Both the position numbers and the translations under genes were made by a program. Under the pieces are notes generated by a model that was not told the DNA's origin, made no database searches, and saw only the letters and a list, made by a program, of their open reading frames with translations. Source: Capitulum mitella (taxonomy: Eukaryota; Arthropoda; Thecostraca; Pollicipedomorpha; Pollicipedidae). Taken from it: a stretch of DNA of 64,000 nt. The stretch covers positions 36,521,101-36,585,100 of the forward strand of contig CP099840.1 of assembly GCA_030062745.1 (NCBI GenBank). Direction: 5' to 3'. Shown here piece after piece: positions 52,687-61,673 of this stretch (within the stretch, counting starts at the first letter, position 1; every line of letters begins with the position of its first letter).

Positions 52687-55444
52687 GGCGCGGCGTGCGG
52701 CGCGGCCGGGCCCGGCGCGCCTTCTGACTGCCGTCGCGCCGCGTACGCCGGCGCAGAACGATAAACAGGCGGCCGTCGGCGGACGAGGATAGCAGCCGGC
52801 GCCGGCTCCCCGGGGGCGCCGGCCGCGCACGGCCGATACCGGCCGACCGGCGGTGACATCAGCCGGGCCAGGCCGCGCCCGGGCGCGGCTGGACAGGGTG
52901 CGGCGGCCGCCCGAGACGGCTGAGCTTGGGTCGGAGCTCAGACGTCTGATAGGCTGCAGCCACAGCTCTACCCCGAACGGGAGGCATATCCGCTCCTCTG
53001 GTAGACGAGGACCTCCCCCGAGGCGATTACGATCAGCGCTGACCATCATCCGACACGCCGGCCTCTGGGCTGCACCACAGATATGCTCTGAAGCATGCGA
53101 CTCCGTCATACCGGTATTCCCCGGTTACTGGTACTGCGTTGCGGTTACGCCAAAGGCTAGTTGGTGATAAAGGATGCAGATCACATTAACAGCAGGATTT
53201 TTCATCCCCAGCTGTTCAGTCACTTCACTGGTGAAAAACTGGCGATACCGGACGTGGAAGAAGTAGACGTCATTGGCAGAATCCACTCCGACATGAGAGA
53301 CAATGAGTGTAGTGTATTGCAGTGGGAGCTGGAGAAAGAACGACTTTAAAACGGCCATTTGAAATACCACGAGGAAGGGCAAGAACTGCTTTTGTTCAGC
53401 TGGTTCACTGCCTTACTGTGACAAAAGGAAAGGTGCCACCTTTAAAACTTGATCTGAACGAAGATTGCCTAGTTATAGCTTCTAGTCTTTAAAATAAGGC
53501 AGTAGTCTTTGAAGCAGGATGATTAAATCTTTGGCAGTAAATTTAACACAGATGTCGCCGTTGCCCCCCACCCCCGTCATGGTGAGACACAATTGCAGTT
53601 TCCGCAGCGTTTTCGGATTTTTTGCGGAACACTTTCGCGATAGCCCGTAAGCTGCCATAGTGGTACAGAGTCGTCCAGACAGCGACTGTGACATTCCAGC
53701 TCCAGTTCCAATTCCAGCGCTGCACTGGCAACTGCTGTGACGTCACAGCGCTGTTCTGGCAGCTGCTGTGCGTCTCGGCGTCGTCCTGACAGCAGCTGTG
53801 ACGCCTCCACGGTGTCCTGACAGCAGAACTACTGTGAAACGTCACAACTTTGTGAGGTTTCAGCATTGTTTCGGCAGAACTTTGTCGTCGGTCGCCTCCA
53901 GGACAACCCAACGACGCTCAGAGAGCTCCCGTGGCGAATGGGTGCTTTCCCTGCTGCTCAGCGGACGGACAGGGCGCTGTCGCTGCCGCTCAATGGTCGG
54001 ACCGGGCCCCATTCCTGCCGTTCAACGGACGGACAGGGCGCTGTCGCTGCCGTTCAGCGGTCGGACCGGGCCCCACTCCTGCTGTTCAACGGTCGGACCG
54101 GGCGCCGTCCTGAGGACTTCCGCGCAACCCCGGCGCCCCCCTAACGGACTTACGGCAGCCTGTCGCAGCCCTAACGGACTTCACAGCCTGGCAACGCCCT
54201 AACGGGATTCCCTGCATCCGGCGCAGGCCTGACGCGAGGCGACGCAATGACGCCCATCGCTGACGAAACGCGCCCAGCCGCCGGCCGCCGGAAGTGGTGG
54301 AGCAGCCGACCGACGAGCCCGGCCGGCGTTTTTAGCGGCTTCGACTCCAGGCTGACGTGGTGTGAAGGTCAGCGCGCGCTCTGTTTATTTGCGCCCCGTG
54401 CCCGGGTCGACGTCTGTTCTTTCGAGGAAAGGCGGCCGCCTCGCGGCGGCGCCGATGGCCTGTTGCACGGCGGGCCGGCGTCATGGGTGACGACATCGGC
54501 GGCTGTTGTTTGCGGTCCGGCGAGAGTTGCCGATAAACACGCCAAACGAGTACGGCGGCGAGGGGTTCATTTGCGGAGATGACCGGTGGCAGATCGCGAA
54601 ATCGATCAGGTGCGGCGAGAGACGGTTGGTGATGACGCGGAAACTGGGACGAGTCTTCTTTGGACTATCAGCAGTAGTTTTCCTTTCCAGGGTGCTTTGG
54701 ATGCCCGTTTTGGTGGTAACTGCTCCCACCACGTCCAGTACAATAAAAATAACGGTCTCTTCGTCTGCAACTCTGCCTCTTTTCCTGTTAGAGAACCCCC
54801 AGATTTTGGCAATAAACGAGCAGAATACAACCCAAAACCGACGAGCATCTGCTCTGTCCCACTCGACAGTACACATAGCTATACGCTCTTTTTTGCCAGA
54901 AAAAAATGTTTGAACTAGCAGGTGATAACACTTTGCATGTTGCCACAACATGGCTCCCGAGAAAGAAAGCGGGCATAGTATGGGCCTATGGTTTCCAAAA
55001 AATGCCGACCGTTTCTGGCTTTTCAAGCCCATGAACTAACTCGGCAACTCTAACCCCGATGTAGTGGCTGCGTAAATCGCAGCTTCAGGCGATATGGATA
55101 GATTGTGCTTACGCGACGCAAAGCGCTGACTTTATAAAATTCGGTCGCAAAAAGAGGACAATAAACTCTCCCGTATTTATGAACATGACTGCCAGGCCGA
55201 CACCGAAGCGCGGATTTATCGCCGCAGCTCCTTTCAGCCGGTCCAGTCCAAATGCGCACGATCTCTCATTATCAGCACGTGCCTGGATAGTCTGCAGGAA
55301 ATACCATCCAGTCAAACAGACGTGGCAGATCGGGTACGACGGCAGATAAGAGCAGCAATATACAGAGGCCCACGCTCCCGGCATCTAGGTCAGCGATGCT
55401 CGGCCGCCAAGGGCGCCGTCCTCCCGCAAACACTCGCTGCACAA
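52687..55444. other. Intergenic region between hemicentin and NDUFAF4
   Basis: It should contain the hemicentin promoter (right side of exon 1) and the NDUFAF4 terminator. About 52690-52920 is very GC-rich. Minisatellites occupy 53690-54205. About 54500-55030 has a long minus-strand frame that shows no domain and is probably chance. Confidence 0.6.
53945..54205. repeat. About 32-bp minisatellites upstream of hemicentin exon 1
   Basis: About five units of GGTCGGACCGGGCCCCATTC then CTGCCGTTCAAC at 53945-54115, then three units of CCTAACGGACTT-type sequence to 54205. A promoter role is possible but nothing in the sequence proves one. Confidence 0.75.
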
Positions 55445-55764
55445 TCACCCGTCATTTATTAAGCCGCCCAAAACGGCGACGACTAGCGACAAGGCCGAGC
55501 GCGCGCCGGCCGGCCGGCGGCCAGCGGGCTCGACCACAACAGCGCTCAAGGCGAGACGAAACCTCACGGACGGCCGTCGGTCGGCTCGGCCGGCGGCTTC
55601 GCGTGTTTCGGCGCGGAACGGCGGCAGCCGCGGCTTGTCGTCCAAGTCCTTGAAGGCTATCTCGGAGAGGGGGTCCTGCGAGGTCCACTCGATCTGCGCG
55701 ATCTGGCCCGTGTCCGTGTCCGGCGCGTGCATCTCCATCATCCGGAAGTGCTTCAGGATGTCCT
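55445..55764 (-). CDS. NDUFAF4: NDUFAF4 exon 4 (C-terminus)
   Basis: It encodes EDILKHFRMMEMHAPDTDTG, IAQIEWTSQDPLSEIAFKDL, then an Arg/Ala-rich extension ending GLINDG and TGA at 55447-55445. The acceptor is GGCAG|AG. The last roughly 50 residues have no counterpart I recognise, so the true end could be earlier if a GTGAGG inside the exon is used as a donor. Confidence 0.8.
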
Positions 55765-58489
55765 CTGCCGGACGGTGACCTCGTCAGACGGTCCAGTCGT
55801 CGATAAGGCAGTATACAGGAGCGGTTACATGACACCACAGCACGCACACGAGCCCGACTGCGTCGACACATTGGACCCGGTTCCAGGAACCTCTCCCAGT
55901 CCGTAAGCCGAGTAATACAGAGACCATACCGCAGGCAGCCCTGCGGTGAGGCTATCTGTCGTGACACGGGCGTCTGCGTATCTCGGATTGTAAGCAGTAC
56001 TACACGCGAGCGCAGGGATGCAACACAAATAAATGCTGCTTGCCTGCCGGAAGTCACACACCTTCTACAAGCGTATACAAGAAGTCATGGGCCAGGTCAT
56101 CCATCCAGCAGTGTCGAGAAGTAGTGCTAATGCTCGCTTGTCACTATTTCAGAAAAGCAAACATCGGAAATTTATGTCCACCATTACACAACCGCATGCA
56201 CCAAAAGATAACAGCAGCGATGGCATTAAGCTACAGATAAGAAAATAAAGAAATCGCAAAATGAAGGTCACCAGAAAATTACCGTGCACACAGTCAGCAA
56301 CAGTCACAACTTCTTTACCTAGTTTCAACAAAATGAACAGATAATACATGCAAGAATGCCGACAAAAACTTCCGCTAACGACGTCCCAGCCGCAATGCAA
56401 TAAATCACGAGAGGGTACATCACATCGTGTAATGAGCGCTGTCTCGTGCTTTCCTGAGGATGAATGTCCGATTCCGTCCCTCATCCATTTCAACCCAATA
56501 GGTCATCAACACTGCGATCAGCGACGGATGCCCTTCTGCACCCCGCGCCCCTCCGAACGCGTAAACATAACGCCATCCAACATGCACTACAGGGTCTATC
56601 TATCACTACTTGCCCATCTTACAAAACCATGGAGTGGACATCTCCCCTACCCCACACTCACTCCCGGACGAAACAAGCCCTCCTATCCCAAAACCAATGG
56701 AGAGGGCCTCGGCCCACACTCAGCTCGGCGTAAACCCCTCGCAAAATCCCGCACCCCCACGACGAAGTCCTCCACAGTCTCCCCTGAGGGTGAACACCCA
56801 TCCCACCCCACGCACGGCGCCGCAGTTTGACGCCTGACGCGCCCTCCACCCACCAGTGACGCGGGCGTCCAGCTTGTGGCGGCGGGCGATGGTCTCGGCC
56901 GTGTGCGCGGCAGGGTCCTGGCTGTGCGCCGCCAGGAAGCCGATCACGGTGCGCAGCGTGGCGCGGCCGTACGCCACCCGCTCGGGCTCAGAGTAGCCGA
57001 ACAGGGGCAGCTCGGGCGGCGACCGGTCCACCGGCAGGTTGGCCGCGCGACTGTCCGGCCCGGTCCCGTCCGGCACCTGACGGCCGGCCACGGCCACACG
57101 ACGTCAGAGTCCGTGGCCATCGAAACCGTGCATTCGAGAGACTGGCGCATCGCCCGACACACGCCGGGCTACCAATTCGCTGTCCACATGACTGCCCTGT
57201 GGCAGGGCCTGACACGCTGCCTGTGACGGCCCAGTGGCAGTGATGGGACATGTTACAGGATGCAGTTTGGGCAGGACAGAGGAGAACTCATGATGGACTT
57301 GCAGACAAGGTAGAGAGTGTACTGCGCAGAAAGATTAGGGTGCTGTGATAATCACTCAGCACAGTCCAGCCCTCTACTGGTTTGAACAGGTGAATGAACA
57401 TCTGAACTCAACAAGATGGATAAAGATAGCCATGGGGAGAATCAGAATTTCATGCTGGGTGAATCAATTCAGAGTTGTGTCAAAAGGAGCATTCCACTAT
57501 AACAAATGGAAAATAATAATTTGCCACTTTCTGGAAGGAATATGGAAATATTTCCATCAAGTGCAATAAGTAAATACATTCTGCACATTCCATACCAAAT
57601 GAAAAATAAACTGTTAAATGAGAAACAAACCTGAGCAAATAAGGAACAAAGTTGTGCCACTCCCTGAAAACATTATGGCCATTCATGCATGCAATGGACC
57701 TAAAAGTCCAATTCACACAGTGTGGGTATTCCACAGCAATGAATGATAAACTCAAATCATTGGAGGTGCCCAATCAGCAATGGATAAACCTGACAATTTG
57801 GTATCCATACAAAAAGATCCAGAATTTCAGTGCAATGCCATGTGCCAACAGCCAAGCAAATAAGCAAGAGAAGAAAGATCTTGCCACTTCTGACAGCCAA
57901 GAATGATGACAAAATACATCCTCTCTTTGACTTTTAATTCTTTTGTAACCCACCACACCTGAGGAGGCAAATCTGACAGTAACATACCACTGGGTCTTTC
58001 GAAGTCACATAAACATTTTGTAGCCGCTTCAAGAGAGCATCATCCTTTTTCTCAAGGCCCTCTGAGAGTTCTGGATGCTCTGAAAAGTATTTATGAAAAT
58101 CACACAAAGGGCATAAACAAGCTGCACTGTATGCTGCAATATAATTCAAGGACCTGGAAAACTTTGAGTATGAAAAAGGGAATGGATACAACATAATGAA
58201 ACAACAACCACAGTGTGGTGCTATGGAGCCGAAAATATGGCCTTAATAACGGAAGTTTCACTAAAGTTAACCAGTTGTATAACATGTATATATCTTGCGC
58301 ATATAGCTGCATTATCTAAGAAAACAAATTCTACTACCAACCTTCTCTGACCTTCTTCAGGAACTCCTTATCAGACTTGTACTTTGGAGGCGGCCTGATC
58401 TTTTCCTGAGAGAGGACCTTTTGAGCCCGGTTCTCAACATTGAGATTTCTTGACACCCTCCATGCAATGTGAGAGTACACCTTTCCCAT
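55445..58489 (-). CDS. NDUFAF4: NDUFAF4, mitochondrial complex I assembly factor (4 coding exons)
   Basis: The spliced frame is 783 bases (260 residues plus stop). It starts MGKVYSHIAWRVSRNLNVEN, where MGxxxS fits an N-myristoylation consensus and RxxRNxNxENRA is the family N-terminal signature. It continues with PELSEGLEKKDDALLKRLQN then VYVTSKDPV, the most conserved block. The C-terminal part has LPLFGYSEPERVAYGRATLR and EDILKHFRMMEMHAPDT, matching the tail of the human protein in order and spacing. NDUFAF4 helps assemble respiratory complex I. The predicted protein is longer than the human 175 residues because of a C-terminal Arg/Ala-rich extension, which may be real or may hide a further splice. 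An AATAAA sits just before the stop codon. The gene starts divergently from PMPCA. Confidence 0.87.
56854..57076 (-). CDS. NDUFAF4: NDUFAF4 exon 3
   Basis: It encodes VPDGTGPDSRAANLPVDRSP then LPLFGYSEPERVAYGRATLR and AHTAETIARRHKLDARVT. The acceptor is GTCAG|GTG and the donor ACTG|GTGGGT. It corresponds to the family segment in which an amphipathic helix precedes the ExxLxxF motif. Confidence 0.87.
57077..57987. other. NDUFAF4 intron 2, with the composition switch
   Basis: GC-rich at its left end and AT-rich from about 57250 onward. No other gene or repeat was recognised. Confidence 0.6.
57988..58079 (-). CDS. NDUFAF4: NDUFAF4 exon 2
   Basis: It encodes EHPELSEGLEKKDDALLKRL then QNVYVTSKDPV. 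The acceptor is TTCAG|AG and the donor GTG|GTATGT, phase 0. The block VYVTSKDPV is nearly invariant in the family. Confidence 0.9.
58342..58489 (-). CDS. NDUFAF4: NDUFAF4 exon 1
   Basis: The ATG is at 58489. The exon encodes MGKVYSHIAWRVSRNLNVEN, then IRPPPKYKSDKEFLKKVRE. The donor GAAG|GTTGGT leaves one base, completed by AG in exon 2 (VREEHPE). An earlier AAG|GTCAGA exists but would break phase. Confidence 0.86.
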
Positions 58490-59062
58490 GACGAATCTAA
58501 GAATGAAGTTTAATATGAAGCTAAAAAAAGGTCCTTAAGCTACATCCAGTCTTGAAAAATGCAGCAAAGACGCAGATGATAATACTCTCGTAATCCCGCA
58601 GGTATCTCATAGAGATCTCACAATGGTCGCATACTCATTCACGAAAACTCGTTTCTGCCAAAGACACACAGGATGTTTTCGTTATAATGCTTCCAATTCC
58701 AGTGTTAGGCTACCACATTTAATCTTTTAAATAAGCACCGCGCTGAATGCCAGCTTTGCAAAGAAAGTTGTCAATGCCCTAGGAATAATTCATACAGTTT
58801 TAAATGAAAAATTATTTGGACCATTCTTTTGCGGTTTGAGAAAGTTTTCGACAAAAATGTTCCTCTTTCAATGAAAAAGAATAAAGAAAAATTGCGCATT
58901 TTATAATGAAACAAATTTTGCATAAAAATCCTTTAATATGCGTTACAGACCTGGTGCAGATGCGGCAAACGTCCAGAGACGATCATGCTTGTTCTTTAAT
59001 TTTTGGTGTGAATCTAGAATCGGGACTGCGGAGGTGTAGGACGCTTGCGGGTCGTATTTTCT

Positions 59063-59386
59063 TTATTTTGAAGCCAGATAGCCTGACTTTTTATCCAGCA
59101 AGATGTTGAGGTTCTGGAGAGGGGTTTCGCGGTAAGGAAAACGAATGCGATTGTCCAGATTCTTGTATATCAATGCGGATTTTGTCCCCAGCTTAAAGCC
59201 CAGTTGGTTTTTAAATGGTTTCATGCCAATAGCAAGGGCAGGTATTGAAAAATAGACTGTGTAAATATTGCCTGTGTTTGTAAAAGTGAAGTCTTTAATG
59301 GATTTTTTGCCAAAAATTATGTTATTGAATGCAAAAATAGTTTGCAACACTGAAGCAAATTTCTCCAGGTACTTCTTTCTGTACAT
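59063..59386 (-). CDS. Unrecognised 107-residue open frame
   Basis: The ATG is at 59386 and TAA at 59065-59063. The protein starts MYRKKYLEKFASVLQTIFAF and has a lysine- and aromatic-rich composition. It lies antisense between NDUFAF4 and the first PMPCA exon seen. Unlike nearby AT-rich sequence it holds a full-length frame with ordinary codon variety. I know no family for it; it may be a transposon or pseudogene fragment, or chance. Confidence 0.3.
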   Translation of the reverse strand: MYRKKYLEKFASVLQTIFAFNNIIFGKKSIKDFTFTNTGNIYTVYFSIPALAIGMKPFKNQLGFKLGTKSALIYKNLDNRIRFPYRETPLQNLNILLDKKSGYLASK

Positions 59387-59726
59387 ACTTCTTTGACTAG
59401 GTAGAGAAATGCTATTGCTTGTTGTTTATCTTTCCATCTAGAAAAAGGACTGTCACTGCATAATGTTCAGTGCCATTTGTTACTTGTTTTGTGATTGGAG
59501 CACTGAGTTGGGAATGTTCTAGCATGAGGATGAAAAAGGCTTAGGGTAGAATAGCATTCATCTGTTCATGCATGGACAGTTAAGCCATTTTTGGCCTATT
59601 TTTGGCATGACCAAATTAAACCAGTGCAACTATCAGAGGTGTTCATTTGAATTCTTCTGAGGTGGCCATGGCCCACCCAGTGTTGATTTAAGTCCCTCCA
59701 GTGTTAATTTGGGCCTCTCCAATATG

Positions 59727-59781
<55 letters not shown>

Positions 59782-59850
59782 TTATATATATATACAACAT
59801 GGAAAAATAGATGCATCACTTTATGCTTGAATATATATATATATATACAT
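59727..59850. repeat. (TA)n microsatellite cluster
   Basis: A TA run of about 52 bases, then two shorter TA runs (to 59795 and 59846), in the AT-rich stretch between NDUFAF4 and the first PMPCA exon seen. Confidence 0.93.
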
Positions 59851-61425
59851 GGTATATACACAATTTTTTTTATTTGAAAAGTAATAAAAAAAATAAAAAT
59901 TTCTATGAATGAAAATGAAGTGGGCTAAATCCATCTAAAAAAGTGTATTTATGGGAGAGGTTAGGTTGTCAGACCCACAGCTTAGCCACCCAATCATTTA
60001 CAGAAACTAATGTCCCTCACCCTCATTATAAAAACAATGATGAAAAATGGTTTCAGCAGCTGTTTGATAAGTCAAAAATTGCTTAGCCAGTTGACTGTTT
60101 GCAGCCATAAGCTGTTTTTACCTACTATTCATATACTTTGTTTCTCAGTTTCTGGCTGGAAAATTCAGGATGTTTTGACAAAATTAAAGATAGAGGTTTG
60201 ACTTCTGCATTCACATTCAAGTTAGTGTATCTTGGGCTTAAGATAGGCATGCATGAAACAAGAAATCAGGCCTCATTTTGTGCCCAAATATAGGCAGCCA
60301 TAAGCTATTTTCAGTCCAAGCTATTTTTCATCCTCATGCCAGTATATCCCCAACAGTTTTGGGGTGTTCAGACTATGTGATCATGTGATGCCTGTTGATA
60401 CTTGTTTAGTTGGTAGTAAGTTACATGCTTGACATATTGTTTGTGTCAAAACTAATGTGGTTAGTTACTGCTCTATATTTTTTAAAGTGATTGTAGTGAT
60501 ATCTTACATATATAAGTGGTCAAGTATATGCAGTTTTGTGAAGGATATATACTGCTATGCCTAATACATGGAAATCATCCAAATGGACACAGTTGGAGCC
60601 AGTGAACAATGACAGAATTGGCACACCAGTGCTTTGACAAATATGATGCATAAATTATCTCACAGATTGCACCTTGCAAAACTCACAAATTGCAGAAGTT
60701 TATAGTGACTCTGCAGGCCTGAGGAAAAGTAGGTGAGTGGGTTTTTAGCATGGGCTAAATCAGTTATGTCAGTCATTGGTTTAATCAGATTACAGTCATT
60801 GCTGACAAAATGCCTCCTTCCTTGAAAACACATTGCAAATAAATCAACAGTAGTAAGAGTGTTTTCTTGGTGCATTTGTTTAGTCAGAGAAGCCATTTTT
60901 TTAAGAAGCTCATGTTATATGTCATTTTGAATTGAAGTCTTGCATATGGTATAACTGTGCAAAGCCATGGAAGAACAAGGTGCAATGAAATGGCACTGTT
61001 TGAAGGTAGTGGTGAAATCCCAGCAGGGCTTTTTTTACTTGCATTGTGTTGTTTCTGTTGTGCTTTTTGTTTGTTTTCAAAGTTGTGAATCTTTCAAGAA
61101 ACATTCACTTGCTTGCCAGCTAATTATTACTTGTATGCAGCAAGTATGTCAGAGCTTTGTTTTGGTTTCCTCAGCAAGCAATAAGTATACCTCAAGATGG
61201 TGATAATTAGTTTCAGAAATGTTCAACCCTCATTTAGTATTTAAAAACATCCATGTTAACATTGCCAATATATATATATTTAAATGTTAAGCATGCTTTG
61301 TTAAGTGTTTATTTATGCTTAATTGAAACTGGTTACTGCTGTTGTATTTGAGTGATATATATTCTTTGGGCAAGATCAGTCACGACTGTATGACTCACCC
61401 TTTGTGCCCCTCTCTCTCCATGCAG

Positions 61426-61673
61426 TCACGTGGGCGGCGGGCGGCGGACTCTGACGTCATCTCAGGCCCGGCCGGCCACCTCGTCCGCTCCGGAGGGCGG
61501 CGCCGCGCCGGCCGAGATCGGCCGGATCCCGCTGTCGGAGCCGGTGCCCGGCCTGCCGACGGCCGTCAGCCCCGAGGCCGTGTTCGGCGCCACGGAGACG
61601 CGCGTCACCACGCTCAGCAACGGCCTGCGCGTGGCCTCCGAGCCCAAGCACGGCCAGCACTGCACTGTCGGCG
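61426..61673 (+). CDS. PMPCA: PMPCA exon (second or later): presequence and N-terminal domain
   Basis: The acceptor is CCATGCAG|T after a CTCTCTCT tract. It encodes [20 protein letters not shown], then [15 protein letters not shown] and [20 protein letters not shown]. The donor GGCG|GTGAGA leaves one base. The Arg/Ser-rich start fits a mitochondrial targeting sequence. Confidence 0.9.

Larger units (their letters stand above)
49946..51948. mobile_element. hAT-like non-autonomous element inserted in a 33-bp minisatellite (hemicentin intron 1)
   Basis: The element is 2003 bp. Its ends CGGGGACGGATCC and, on the other strand, CAGGCGCGGATCC match at 10 of 13 positions. They are flanked by GTATCCCC at 49938-49945 and 51949-51956. 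Removing the element and one duplication joins the flanks into a normal-length unit of the surrounding 33-bp repeat, which strongly supports insertion. No transposase frame was seen. The interior is largely tandem repeat: about 21-bp units at 50250-50980 and about 22-bp GC-rich units at 51205-51370. Confidence 0.78.
49268..52035. repeat. 33-bp minisatellite, about 22 units, split by a transposon
   Basis: Units follow the pattern TGGACAGAGTAGCCTCCTGA plus about 13 more variable bases. About 20 units lie in 49268-49945 and two to three more in 51949-52035, on the far side of the hAT-like insertion. Because 33 is a multiple of three, an 11-residue repeat (like GGYSVHSVSKS) stays open on the minus strand over 49105-49692. 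I regard that frame as a by-product of the repeat. Confidence 0.85.
58490..61425. other. Shared 5' region of NDUFAF4 and PMPCA
   Basis: The AT-rich interval between the NDUFAF4 start codon and the first PMPCA exon seen. It must hold at least one upstream PMPCA exon and both promoters, possibly a bidirectional one near 58490-58650. It contains the TA microsatellites and the unrecognised frame at 59063-59386. Confidence 0.55.

Noticed and set aside
54481-55032. 183-residue minus-strand frame between hemicentin and NDUFAF4
   Set aside because: No domain, no plausible splice partners, and overlapping frames on both strands; probably chance.
58623-58720. Plus-strand ATG (MVAYSFTKTRFCQRH) as first exon of PMPCA
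   Set aside because: The N-terminus is plausible for a mitochondrial presequence and close to the NDUFAF4 start, but no GT in this frame leaves the two bases required by the exon at 61426. Not supported without cDNA.
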